Positions 16,764-25,827 are shown, counted from the stretch's first letter. The stretch is DNA of 64,000 bases from Planctomycetales bacterium (GCA_027449865.1 DAIDKV010000110.1:20920-84919), one strand, 5' to 3'. Numbers and translations are program-made. Notes: a model not told the origin generated them from the sequence alone.

Positions 16764-18779
16764 ATGATCGTAAGCTGGAACTGGCTGACCGATTACCTCC
16801 GCCTCGACATCTCGGTTGAGGTTCTCACCGAGCGCCTGACGCTCTCCGGGCTGAACCTGGAGGACTTCAGCGATGTGGGCGGCGACATCGCCATCGACCT
16901 TGAGGTGACGAGCAACCGTGCCGACTGCCTCGGGCATATCGGCCTGGCGCGTGAGGTCTCCGTCCTGTTCGAGAAGAAGATTTGCGTTCCGAATCCGGAG
17001 CCGCCCACCTCGGGGCCGCCGGTCGGGTCGATAACCGGCGTGGCGGTCGAGGAACCGACTCTGTGTCCGCGGTTCACCGCGAGAGTGGTCAGCGGGGTGA
17101 TGGTCGGCCCGAGCCCCTGGTGGATGCGAAAGCGGCTGGAGACGATCGGCGTCCGACCGATCTCCAACATCGTCGACGTGACGAACTACGTGATGTTCGA
17201 GTGCGGCCAGCCGCTGCATGCCTACGATCTCGACCGCCTCAATGGCCGCCGGCTGGTCGTCCGGCGGGCTCGTCCTGGCGAGAAGCTCACGGCGATCAAC
17301 AACAAGGTTTACGACCTGACCCCGGATATGCTCGCGATCGCCGACGCCGATCGTCCGGTCGGCCTCGCCGGCGTGATGGGCGGCCTCGACACCGAGATTG
17401 GTCCCGGAACGTCGAACGTCCTGATCGAGTCAGCGCGGTTCGATCCGATCTCCGTCCGCCGGACGTCTCGGGCGCTGGCGCTTTTCAGCCCGTCGAGCTT
17501 CCGCTTCGAGCGACCCATCGACCCCGAGGCGACCGAGTGGGCGAACCGTCGATGTGCCGAGCTGATCCTTCAGGTCGCCGGAGGGACCCTTCATCCGGGC
17601 CGGATCGACGTCGGCGCCCACCGGCCGGATCGACCGGCGATCACGCTCCGGCTTGGCCAGCTCGCCCGGATTCTCGGAATCGAGATCGACCGCGCGACGG
17701 TCGCCCGCATCCTCACCGCGCTCGGGTTGGAGCCGGCCGGGTCCGACGCCACCTCGCTCACGTTCCGCCCGCCGAGCTGGCGGAGCGACCTGGAGCGCGA
17801 GATTGACCTCATCGAGGAGGTCGCCCGAATCCACGGCTACGATCACATCCCCGAGGACCGCGCCGTTCCGCTATCCAGTACCTCAAGGGGGCATCGCGAG
17901 CGGGTGGAGGGCGTGATCCGCGAGACCATGATCGGCGCCGGTCTCGACGAGGCCGCGACCTTCAGCCTGGTCGAGGAGCGGCTGGCCGCGCCGATGGCTC
18001 CGGGGCCGTCCAGGCCTTCGCTCCGCGTCGAGCATTCGAGCCGGCGTCGCGAGAGCGCTCTCCGACAGAGCCTCGTCCCGAGTCTGCTGACCGCCCGCCA
18101 GCACAACGAGGCCCACGGGCAGTTCGACGCCGATCTCTTCGAGATCGCCAACACCTACGCTCCGAGGTCTGAAGGCGTCCTTCCCGACGAGCGAACGCGC
18201 CTCGCGTTCGTCGCCGGCCGTGATTTCCGGGGACTCAAGGGGATCGTCGAGACGCTCCTGGAGCGGCTCCATATCGCGAAGCCGCTCTCGGCCCTCCCCG
18301 TCGAGGTTCCGATGCTCGCGACCGGCAGGGCCGCCGAGCTTCGGCTGGGCGACGCGATTCTCGGCTACATGGGTGAGATCGACCCAGCCCAGCTCGAATC
18401 CCTGGAACTTCGCGAGGCGTGCGCGGCGACCGAACTGGAACTGGATGTCCTGTTGAGAGAGGCGGTACTCGTCGCTCAGAATCGGCCAATGCCGCCGTTC
18501 CCCGGCGTGGTTCGCGACCTTTCGCTGGTCGTGGCGCGCGATTTGCCCTGGGGTGAGCTGGAAGCCGTGGTCCGGGCCGCCGCCGGCCCGAGACTGGAAG
18601 CGGTGGACTACCTCGACACGTTCGAGGGCGGGAACCTGCCGGAAGGAACACAGAGCCTCCACTTCGGAATGACGTTCCGCCACCCGGAGCGAACGCTCAC
18701 CGGCGAGGAGGTCGAGGCGGCGGTGAAGGCCGTCGTCGCGGCCTCCGAGGAGCGTTTCGGAGCCAGGCTGCGGGGCTAG
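16764..18779 (+). CDS. pheT: Phenylalanyl-tRNA synthetase beta subunit, short form without OB domain
   Basis: A 671-residue subunit; typical bacterial PheT is near 800. B1 opens MIVSWNWLTDYLRLDISVE and runs directly into EVTSNRADCLGHIGLAREV. The tRNA-binding OB (EMAP-II-like) domain inserted there in E. coli PheT (~110 residues) is missing. The B3/B4 editing domain (RPISNIVDVTNYVMFECGQ, HAYDLDRLNG, LAGVMGG), B5 (EIDLIEEVARIHGYDHIPED) and the C-terminal anticodon-binding ferredoxin domain (FPGVVRDLSLVVARDLPWGE) are all present. There is no frameshift; the lack of OB is clean. Confidence 0.96.
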   Translation: MIVSWNWLTDYLRLDISVEVLTERLTLSGLNLEDFSDVGGDIAIDLEVTSNRADCLGHIGLAREVSVLFEKKICVPNPEPPTSGPPVGSITGVAVEEPTLCPRFTARVVSGVMVGPSPWWMRKRLETIGVRPISNIVDVTNYVMFECGQPLHAYDLDRLNGRRLVVRRARPGEKLTAINNKVYDLTPDMLAIADADRPVGLAGVMGGLDTEIGPGTSNVLIESARFDPISVRRTSRALALFSPSSFRFERPIDPEATEWANRRCAELILQVAGGTLHPGRIDVGAHRPDRPAITLRLGQLARILGIEIDRATVARILTALGLEPAGSDATSLTFRPPSWRSDLEREIDLIEEVARIHGYDHIPEDRAVPLSSTSRGHRERVEGVIRETMIGAGLDEAATFSLVEERLAAPMAPGPSRPSLRVEHSSRRRESALRQSLVPSLLTARQHNEAHGQFDADLFEIANTYAPRSEGVLPDERTRLAFVAGRDFRGLKGIVETLLERLHIAKPLSALPVEVPMLATGRAAELRLGDAILGYMGEIDPAQLESLELREACAATELELDVLLREAVLVAQNRPMPPFPGVVRDLSLVVARDLPWGELEAVVRAAAGPRLEAVDYLDTFEGGNLPEGTQSLHFGMTFRHPERTLTGEEVEAAVKAVVAASEERFGARLRG

Positions 18780-18807
18780 ACCAGTCGGGGCGCGAGGAAG
18801 GCCGTTC

Positions 18808-20385
18808 GTGAACCCGCTGAAGCAATGGCGATACTGGCTGCTGGTCGTGCTTTTGCTCGGCCCGATCCTCGCCTACATGGGGCTGGGAATGCTCTGGCTC
18901 TGGGAGCGGGGCTGGATCATTCTCGGCATCGCCACCACAATCTGGGTGGTCGCGGGCATCCTGTTCTCCCTCCTCGCCGCCCGATGGACCAAACGTGGGC
19001 ATCCCGTTCTGCCCCCGCTCGACTGGGAATCGCCCCAGACCTTCGGACCGCTCGACCGCGACGCCTGGAAGATCGTCCAGGACTTCGCCGACGAGGGCGA
19101 GCGACTCCCCTTCGAATCGCTGCTCGAGGTCGACACCTACCTGAACTCGGGGAAGGATCTGCTCCGTCGGCTCGCCGTTCACTACCATCCGATGGCGAGC
19201 AACCCGATCGACGATGTCCCACTCCTTGAATTGCTGACAGCCCTCGACCTGGCGACCGAGGATCTCTCGCGACTCTGCCGGCAGGTTCCCGGCGGCGACC
19301 TGGTTACGCTCTCGCACTGGCGCACCGCCGTGCAGGTCGCCGGCTACATCTCGCGGGCCAATGACCTCTACTCGTATGTCCTGCCGTTCCTCAGCCCGGT
19401 CGGCGGCCTGGCGCGGTGGGGGAGTCGCGAGTGGATCGTCAAGCCGGCCTGGAAGAACATGCAGCAAAACATGCTTCGATGGTTCTACCAGGCGTATGTC
19501 AATCGGCTTGGGACGCACCTGGTTGAGTTGCTGAGTGGCCGGCTCGCGATCGGTGCCGACAATTACCGGCGACTCACCCGCCGCCCACACTCCGGGGCGG
19601 TCCCGATGGTCGAGGACGTCCCGCCGTTACGGATCGCCGTGGCCGGAACCAGCGGTTCGGGCAAGGGTCGGTTGATCCAGGCCCTTCGCGAAGCGAGCCG
19701 GGGCGACCTGACTCTACTGAAGGCGAGGCTTTCCACGCTCGCGGTTGATCCGACGATGATCGACCGGCTCCGCGAGGCGACCTGGCTGGAGATCCCCGAC
19801 TATCCCGACTGGGAAGGCGAGCCGCATCGTCGCCACAGGTCACGGGTACAGTCGGCGGTCGAGGCGGCGGTTGGGGCCGACCTGCAAATCCTCGCGGTCG
19901 ACGCGAGACGCCAGGACAATCGGGCCGACGTCGCATTTGCGCAGGGGTGGGACCGATGGTTCGTCGAACATCCTCGAAACGAGGTTCCGCCGGCCCTTGT
20001 GGTGCTGACAAACGTTGAGGGGCCTGAATTCGGGATCGACTGGAACCCGCCCTATGACTGGACGGCCGGTCAGGGCGCGCGTGAGGTCTCAGTTCGTGCG
20101 CGGATCGAGGCCTTTCGGCCGGGTCTGCCGCCCTCGTTTGGCGACGTGCTGGCCGTTGGCCTGACCTCCGACCATCCTTTCGGCGTTGCCGAGCAGCTTC
20201 TCCCCGCGATCGCGACCCGGCTGCAAAAAGCGGAGCGCACGGCCCTGATCCGTCGGCTTCACGAGATCGGCGGGCGTTCGAAGGTGGGCCGGCTGGTCGC
20301 GCAGCTTGGATCTCAGGGGAAGTCGATCTGGGGAAACCTCCGGTCGCGAGGAAAGGAACGGGAGTCCAAATCGCCGAGGTCCTGA
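18808..20385 (+). CDS. Membrane-anchored P-loop protein, degenerate GTPase-like
   Basis: A 525-residue protein starting at GTG. Two transmembrane helices lie at ~8-30 and ~37-57, then a long cytoplasmic part. A P-loop-like LRIAVAGTSGSGKGRLIQAL lies near 275, but the Ser/Thr after GK is replaced by Gly. The base-specificity motif appears as VVLTNVEG instead of (N/T)KxD. The tail is basic (GNLRSRGKERESKSPRS). It resembles YfjP/YcjX-type membrane GTPases with weakened nucleotide binding. It follows pheT by 28 bases, and its stop is one base from the end of the convergent kinase gene. Confidence 0.75.
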   Translation: MNPLKQWRYWLLVVLLLGPILAYMGLGMLWLWERGWIILGIATTIWVVAGILFSLLAARWTKRGHPVLPPLDWESPQTFGPLDRDAWKIVQDFADEGERLPFESLLEVDTYLNSGKDLLRRLAVHYHPMASNPIDDVPLLELLTALDLATEDLSRLCRQVPGGDLVTLSHWRTAVQVAGYISRANDLYSYVLPFLSPVGGLARWGSREWIVKPAWKNMQQNMLRWFYQAYVNRLGTHLVELLSGRLAIGADNYRRLTRRPHSGAVPMVEDVPPLRIAVAGTSGSGKGRLIQALREASRGDLTLLKARLSTLAVDPTMIDRLREATWLEIPDYPDWEGEPHRRHRSRVQSAVEAAVGADLQILAVDARRQDNRADVAFAQGWDRWFVEHPRNEVPPALVVLTNVEGPEFGIDWNPPYDWTAGQGAREVSVRARIEAFRPGLPPSFGDVLAVGLTSDHPFGVAEQLLPAIATRLQKAERTALIRRLHEIGGRSKVGRLVAQLGSQGKSIWGNLRSRGKERESKSPRS

Positions 20386-20386
20386 G

Positions 20387-23380
20387 TCACCGAGAAGCCC
20401 ACGGAACTTCGGGCAACTGCAAATCCAGGACGATCGTTCGGATCGTGGGATCAACTCTTAGCCGCATGATGGCCGCCTCCTGGAGGGGTTGACCCCGCGC
20501 GTCCCGGAGCCTGGTGATCCGATCGACCAGCCATCCCGGGTTTTTCGATTCCTCGGGTTCCCGGTCGATCCCGGCCGGTCTCCTGGACTGGTAAAACCGA
20601 AGCAGATGAGGGCTGGCCGCGTCCTTCTGCTCCTGGGCCAAAAGGCAGACGCCAAGCCGCAACTCGCTCAGCCAGCGCTCCGCCCCCTCGGAATCGACTC
20701 GAAGACGATAGGCAAGGGCCTCTCGGAGGTACGGCTCCGCCGTCGCGTACTTCCCGATAACCATCAGGAGCATGCCGACGTACTGGTCGGCCTGGTAAGT
20801 GAGCGGATGATCCGGGCCGTTGCGGCTCCGAGTGATCTCCCTGGACTCAATCAGATATTTCACGGCTTCATCCAGTTGACCTCTACGTATCGATACATCC
20901 GCCAACATGGTAACCGTGGTATCCGTGGCGATGTGATTGCGATCGAAGGTCCGGCGGCAGCCTTTCAGGGACTCCAGGAGAACCCTTCTCGCCTCGTCGA
21001 TCTGGTTCTGAGAGAGCAGGAACTGCCCGAAAAGGATCATGGTGCATAGCGTCCGCGAATCGAGGTCGCCGAGGGCCTCCCTTTCTCTCCGGATCGTCTC
21101 TCGCCACTGGCGTTCCGACTTCGCGAAATCACCGCTTTCGCCCTGGATGATCGCCAGGTTTGTCGACGCGGCGAGGAAGGCCGGGTGACTGTCGCCAAGA
21201 TCCCTGCGCAACTCCTGCATCGTCGCTTCGAGGAGACGTTCCGCCCGAGCGGTCTCCTTCCGGGAAAGATAAAATGTCGCCAGGGTGTCCGTCGCCATGA
21301 CGGTGTATTCATCCTGGATGCCTCGGGTTCGTCGGAATCCTTCCAGGGCCTTGACGAGCAATGACTCGGCTTCCACCCGGCCCATCTGGCCATCGAGCTC
21401 GCCGAGGTCGTGCAATGCCTGGAGAGTCTGGAGGTCTTCCGGACCGCGGAACCGCCGAAGTCCTTCCATCGCCCGGGTCAGGAGGTTGAAGGCCTCGGTC
21501 GATCGCCCTCCGTCGGCGAGGAGCTGGCCCAGGTCGAGCATCGAGCGGAACGTCTCGGGATCGTCCGGGCCGAGGTTTGTCCGACGCAGTTCGAGCGCGC
21601 GTTCCAGGAGGGGCTCGGCCTGGGAGAACAGCCCGATGGCTCGATAGGTTTTTCCGATCATCTGGCACATCGAGGCTTCGGCCAGCGGCTGGCCCGGAAT
21701 TCCTCGGGCCACCTTCTCCTTGCCGCGATCGAGGACCGAACGAACCGTGAGTTCGGCGTCGGGTTTCTCGCCCAGCAGAACCTGTGCGGCAGTGCTGGCC
21801 TGGGTGAAAAGATTCTCATGGAAGTCCAGGACAGCCCGGTTCTGGCTCGCTTCCGCCGCGGCCCGATCGCGCTGCCGAAGGCTCTCGGTCTCGGCCCGGA
21901 TGGCCCGCCTCGCCTCCAGCCGGCTCGCGATGATTCCCAGAAGCAGGCTGAGAACGACCGCCACCGAGAGCCCGGCTATCCCCGGATTCCGGCGCGCCCA
22001 CCGCTGGAGCCGTTCGCCTGGCCCCACCGGACGCGCCTGGATCGGCCGGCCCTCCAGGAAAAGGCGAAGGTCCCTGGCCAGTCCATCGGCGTCGGCATAC
22101 CTTCGCGCGGGCTCCTTCTCCAGGCACTTCAGGCAGATGGTGTCCAGGTCTCGCGGAACCTCGATCCGAAGCCACCGAGGAGGAACTGGCTCGGAATGCA
22201 ACACGAGGGCGAGCGTCTCGCTGGCGGACTGCCCGAGAAACGGAGGGCGGCCGGTCAGTGCCTGGTAGAGAATCGCCCCGAGAGCATGGAGATCCGAGGC
22301 GGGCCCCGCGCGGTTGGCGTGGCCGGCGGCCTGCTCGGGAGACATGTAAGTGGATGTCCCCACTTGCTGGCCGGTACGGGTGAGACCGGAATCGCCGTCA
22401 AGGAAACGGGCCAGCCCGAAGTCGCTCACCTTCGGAACGCCGTCGGAGGTCAGAAGGATGTTCCCCGGCTTGAGATCGCGGTGGACGATCCCGGCTCGAT
22501 GCGCGGCGCCGACCGCGAGGGCCAGCGTCAACAGCAGCGAGGCCGCCTCGCGAGGGGCCATCGGCCCGTTGGCCAGCTTTGTCGCGAGGGTGCCACCCTC
22601 GGCGTATTCCAGTTCCAGATAAGGACGCCCTTCATGCTCGCCGATCGAGTGGATGACGACGATATTGGGGTGCCGCAGACGCGCCACGGCCTGGGCCTCG
22701 GCGCGGAACCGCGCGACCTGCTCGACCGTCGCCAGCGCGGGATCGATCATCTTCTTGATGGCGACGATCCGGCCGAGCTTCCGGTCACATGCCTTGTACA
22801 CAACCCCCATTCCGCCGCGGCCGATCTCGCCGAGAATCTCGATCTGGTCGCTGAGCGAATCATCAAGGGACGACGGCGCGGTCGACGCCGGCGCGTACGT
22901 CAGCGAGGTCGAGTCGCCGGAGGGCGCGGCGGGCGACTCGCGCGCGATCTCGGCGTCGACCTGGGCCAGTTCCTGTGTCAGCGCATCGCCGAGTCTGGGG
23001 AACCGGCCCAGGAATTCGGACGCGATGGGCCGGTCGCCCCACAGATGCCGGATGCGATACTCGGCGGCGAGCAGCGAGAGGATCGTTCCGCCGGCGTTCT
23101 CCAGCTCGGGATACCGCGCCAGGTAATGTTCCAGCCTGGGCCGCGGCGGCATCGGACCGACCGTCCCCGGGCAGGGTCCGCGCCATCGGTATTCCAGGTC
23201 GAGCGGGACCAGGCCGAGCAGGAGCGACCGGCGATCGGCCGGAGAACCCTCCCCGCCAGTAGCGGTCGTGTCATTGACGTACTTGTCGAGGTCTGGGTTC
23301 GCCCCGATCCGCCAGGCTTGCTCGAAGCCATCAAGGAGGGCCTCGCAACGGCTGCCCGACCACTCCGGAATCGGGATCAT
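20387..23380 (-). CDS. Ser/Thr protein kinase with TM helix and TPR sensor domain
   Basis: A 997-residue kinase. A planctomycete-type N-terminal region of about 180 residues (CEALLDGFEQAWRIGANPDL) precedes an intact Hanks kinase domain: glycine loop IGRGGMGVVYKA, VAIKKM lysine, catalytic loop VHRDLKPGNILL, KVSDFGLAR, and APE-region MSPEQAAGH. One transmembrane helix (IAGLSVAVVLSLLLGIIASR, ~470) leads to a TPR region (~540-930, e.g. SQAEPLLERALELRRTNLG). Its ATG overlaps the sigma-factor stop by 4 bases, so the two are translationally coupled, probably as a signalling pair. Confidence 0.95.
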   Translation of the reverse strand: MIPIPEWSGSRCEALLDGFEQAWRIGANPDLDKYVNDTTATGGEGSPADRRSLLLGLVPLDLEYRWRGPCPGTVGPMPPRPRLEHYLARYPELENAGGTILSLLAAEYRIRHLWGDRPIASEFLGRFPRLGDALTQELAQVDAEIARESPAAPSGDSTSLTYAPASTAPSSLDDSLSDQIEILGEIGRGGMGVVYKACDRKLGRIVAIKKMIDPALATVEQVARFRAEAQAVARLRHPNIVVIHSIGEHEGRPYLELEYAEGGTLATKLANGPMAPREAASLLLTLALAVGAAHRAGIVHRDLKPGNILLTSDGVPKVSDFGLARFLDGDSGLTRTGQQVGTSTYMSPEQAAGHANRAGPASDLHALGAILYQALTGRPPFLGQSASETLALVLHSEPVPPRWLRIEVPRDLDTICLKCLEKEPARRYADADGLARDLRLFLEGRPIQARPVGPGERLQRWARRNPGIAGLSVAVVLSLLLGIIASRLEARRAIRAETESLRQRDRAAAEASQNRAVLDFHENLFTQASTAAQVLLGEKPDAELTVRSVLDRGKEKVARGIPGQPLAEASMCQMIGKTYRAIGLFSQAEPLLERALELRRTNLGPDDPETFRSMLDLGQLLADGGRSTEAFNLLTRAMEGLRRFRGPEDLQTLQALHDLGELDGQMGRVEAESLLVKALEGFRRTRGIQDEYTVMATDTLATFYLSRKETARAERLLEATMQELRRDLGDSHPAFLAASTNLAIIQGESGDFAKSERQWRETIRREREALGDLDSRTLCTMILFGQFLLSQNQIDEARRVLLESLKGCRRTFDRNHIATDTTVTMLADVSIRRGQLDEAVKYLIESREITRSRNGPDHPLTYQADQYVGMLLMVIGKYATAEPYLREALAYRLRVDSEGAERWLSELRLGVCLLAQEQKDAASPHLLRFYQSRRPAGIDREPEESKNPGWLVDRITRLRDARGQPLQEAAIMRLRVDPTIRTIVLDLQLPEVPWASR

Positions 23381-24024
23381 GTCGACTCCTCGGTAGGGTC
23401 ACACGGCCCGGGGATCTCGCGGAGCCGGGCGGCGAGCACGGCCCGGATCTTCTTGAGTCGGCGGAGCACCGTCGTATGGCTGACCCCGAGCCTTGCGCCC
23501 ATCTCGTGGAGTGTCTGTCCCTGGAGCCGCAGGTCGACCACCACCCGCATCGGCGACCCTGGTGGACCGAACAGGTAGTCGAGCTCGTCGGCGATCGCGA
23601 CCACATCCTCGGCCAACGGACCGTGCGTCCACGACCGAACCGCCGCATCCTCAATGCCCCCGAACTCACCCGCAACCGCTTCCTCGCGCGCGATGGACCG
23701 CATTGCGGCCCGGTGGTACTCAGCCTGACTGGCGAGTTTGTTGATCGCGATCCGAAAGAGCCAGGCCCAGAGCTCTCCCGATCGCTCGAACTTCCGAGGG
23801 TCCTCGTCGATGGACCGGAACAGGCTCCGGAAGGCCGACTGGAGGATGTCCTCGGGCCCGAACCGGCGGAGCAGATCCGGATGGATCCGCGTCCGGATCA
23901 CGTCGTCGAGCTGCCGGACATATCGGTCGAACAGTTCGCTCGCCGCCTTTGAATCGCCATCGCGGTAGCGAGCGATCAACGCGAGCGTCGAAGAGGAATC
24001 GGGCGCGATCTCCTCGGCATTCAT
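23377..24024 (-). CDS. ECF-type RNA polymerase sigma factor
   Basis: A 215-residue sigma factor. The ATG at 24024 is chosen for the GGGAG 8 bases upstream. Region 2 runs LFDRYVRQLDDVIRTRIHPD through FGPEDILQSAFRSLFRSI, and WAWLFRIAINKLASQAEYHR follows. Region 4 has a clear helix-turn-helix: LQGQTLHEMGARLGVSHTTV. This combination matches the planctomycete ECF group that pairs with Ser/Thr kinases. It overlaps the downstream kinase gene by ATGA. The acidic segment between regions 2 and 4 (GEFGGIEDAAVRSW) may be regulated by the kinase (inference). Confidence 0.93.
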   Translation of the reverse strand: MNAEEIAPDSSSTLALIARYRDGDSKAASELFDRYVRQLDDVIRTRIHPDLLRRFGPEDILQSAFRSLFRSIDEDPRKFERSGELWAWLFRIAINKLASQAEYHRAAMRSIAREEAVAGEFGGIEDAAVRSWTHGPLAEDVVAIADELDYLFGPPGSPMRVVVDLRLQGQTLHEMGARLGVSHTTVLRRLKKIRAVLAARLREIPGPCDPTEEST

Positions 24025-24095
24025 CACTCGACTCCCATCGTCGCGGGGACTCCGTCGCCTGCGCAAGACCTCCGACCGAACCTGGATTTTTTTTG

Positions 24096-24101
24096 ATCAT
24101 A
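24096..24101 (-). promoter_or_regulatory. Candidate -10 for the sigma/kinase operon
   Basis: TATGAT on the minus strand, in a locally AT-rich patch 72 bases before the sigma ATG. No convincing -35 lies at 16-18 bases, so an alternative sigma could be used. Confidence 0.33.
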
Positions 24102-24185
24102 TTCCAGACGAGCGTTCAGAATCCACCACGAAACCGGATTTCTCTTTTGAGGATTATGTCGATCCGGAAGCTCCGAGCCGATGGA

Positions 24186-24207
24186 GCGCGATCCGAAGGG
24201 ATCGCGC
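24186..24207 (+). promoter_or_regulatory. Hairpin in the leader of the PEP-CTERM gene
   Basis: A perfect 9-bp stem, GCGCGATCC / GGATCGCGC, closed by a GAAG loop, 67 bases before the ATG at 24275. No T-run follows. It could stabilise the mRNA or act as a processing site; function unknown. Confidence 0.35.
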
Positions 24208-24274
24208 CTCGCCTCGTGTGAAAAACGAGCCCCGCTCGCGACGAAGTCACGTCCGCAACCCGGAGATCACAACG

Positions 24275-25726
24275 ATGAGGAACTGGTGGATACGACTCGC
24301 TGGAACCTGCCTGATCGCGACGACGTGCGGGACGTCGTCGGGCTGGGCTCAGGATGTGGGCGCCAGTCAGAGCGGCAACTGGAACGTCGGCACGACCTGG
24401 ACTTCGGGCACGGTCCCAGGCTCGTCGGCGACGGTGTGGATCGGAAGCACGTACCCTGGCGGGTCAGCGCTCTCGGCGACAGTGACGCTCACCCAGGCCG
24501 AATCGATCGGCAATGTCTATCTGGGAAATGGCTCGGGAACGAGCGGCACCCTGGACCTTGGAGGGAATAAACTGACGATCTCCGGCAGCCTGAACATCGG
24601 CCAGGGCGGAGGCGTCGGGCACTTGACGGAAGGCACCGGCGGATCGTTCACGGCTCAGACGGCCAACGTCTCCGGGAGCGGAAACGCCCTGAACTTCGGC
24701 GCGAGCGACGCCGTGGCCAGCCTGCAACTCTTCAGCGGAGCGAGCGCCACGACGGCGGGGGCTAGAAATGTGACCGGCGGCGGTAACATCTACTCGGGCA
24801 GCACCCTCAACCTCGGCGCCAACTTGAGCCTCTCCAGTAACCTGAACGTCCAGGACAGCGGCTCCACACTCAACCTCGACGGACACTCACTCTCCGCCAA
24901 CATTCTCTACCTCGGCTCGGGCGGCGCCTCCACCGTCAACTTCGACCGCGGCGGCAGTGGCGGAACCCTGGCTCTCGGCGGCCTCTTCCTCGCCAACGGC
25001 CAGAATCTGTCCCTCGTTGCTGGTGACACCATCGGCGGCTTCAACCTGAGCGGAAACGGCACGACCCTGACCACCGCCACCACCGCAAACATCACCAGCA
25101 GCGGTAATATTGAGGCGGGCAGCACCCTCAACCTCGGCGCCAACTTGAGCCTCTCCAGTAACCTGAACGTCCAGGACAGCGGCTCCACGCTCAACCTCGA
25201 CGGACACTCACTCTCCGCCAACATTCTCTACCTCGGATGGAACGGAACGGCGGCTGTCTCGGTTGGCTCACCCGGCATGATCAATCTTCAGAATCTGTAC
25301 ATGGGCAACGGCTCCTCGGCCACGTTGCTCGGCGGCGTTGTCCAGGGTCTGATCGATCTCCAGGGTAACTCGGTCCTCACGGTCCAGCAGACAAATGGGA
25401 CGGGTCTGACTCTCAATGGCAGCCTGACGATCGATCCCAGCTCCATCGACCTGGTGTTCGGCACGAACACCGCGCCGAACTGGGACTTCCGCTGGAAAGA
25501 TCCCTCCAACGGAGGCAACTGGATCAGCACGATCGATGCGATGATCGCCGATCATCAGATCGTGATCACGGCCCCGCAGGGATATCAGGTCGTCGATCAG
25601 GGGGGCTACACTTACATCAACGGATTCTACTCAACCTCGGTGCCGGAACCATCGACCCTGGTCCTCGGCGGGCTCTCACTCGTCGGGATGCTGATGGCCT
25701 CGACGTGGAAACGGCTTCGAAGGTGA
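24275..25726 (+). CDS. PEP-CTERM exported protein with beta-helix-like repeats
   Basis: A 483-residue secreted protein. The ATG at 24275 follows CGGAG and opens a signal peptide (IRLAGTCLIATTCGTSSGWA). The body is Gly/Ser/Asn/Leu-rich with autotransporter-like short beta repeats (GGNLTISG-like, STLNLGANLSLSSNLNVQDS). It ends VPEPSTLVLGGLSLVGMLMA then KRLRR, a textbook PEP-CTERM sorting signal for exosortase (family knowledge). No exosortase is in the window. Two blocks of 121 bp are nearly identical in frame (see repeats). It is probably an envelope- or exopolysaccharide-associated protein. Confidence 0.92.
   Translation: MRNWWIRLAGTCLIATTCGTSSGWAQDVGASQSGNWNVGTTWTSGTVPGSSATVWIGSTYPGGSALSATVTLTQAESIGNVYLGNGSGTSGTLDLGGNKLTISGSLNIGQGGGVGHLTEGTGGSFTAQTANVSGSGNALNFGASDAVASLQLFSGASATTAGARNVTGGGNIYSGSTLNLGANLSLSSNLNVQDSGSTLNLDGHSLSANILYLGSGGASTVNFDRGGSGGTLALGGLFLANGQNLSLVAGDTIGGFNLSGNGTTLTTATTANITSSGNIEAGSTLNLGANLSLSSNLNVQDSGSTLNLDGHSLSANILYLGWNGTAAVSVGSPGMINLQNLYMGNGSSATLLGGVVQGLIDLQGNSVLTVQQTNGTGLTLNGSLTIDPSSIDLVFGTNTAPNWDFRWKDPSNGGNWISTIDAMIADHQIVITAPQGYQVVDQGGYTYINGFYSTSVPEPSTLVLGGLSLVGMLMASTWKRLRR
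24795..24915 (+). repeat. In-frame direct repeat, copy 1
   Basis: This 121-bp block recurs at 25116-25236 with a single base difference (CACACT versus CACGCT). The offset is 321 bp, exactly 107 codons. It encodes GSTLNLGANLSLSSNLNVQD and onward to ILYLG. Confidence 0.95.
25116..25236 (+). repeat. In-frame direct repeat, copy 2
   Basis: Near-identical copy of 24795-24915. The single change is synonymous, pointing to recent duplication or gene conversion inside the gene. Confidence 0.95.
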
Positions 25727-25827
25727 AGCTCCCTGGCCGCTCATCGGCCGGATAAGCGGAGAGCCGGCTGGCCGCTGGCATCCCGTTCGTCCTCGTGAGA
25801 TACTCGCTATCCTCGAGGGACAAACCG

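Noticed and set aside
15429..17219. Antisense frame opposite the permease and pheT
   Set aside because: Shadow of two clear genes; no start signal or recognisable motif.
21410..23578. Plus-strand frame opposite the kinase and sigma factor
   Set aside because: It is the mirror of the kinase coding sequence, with no ribosome site or domain.
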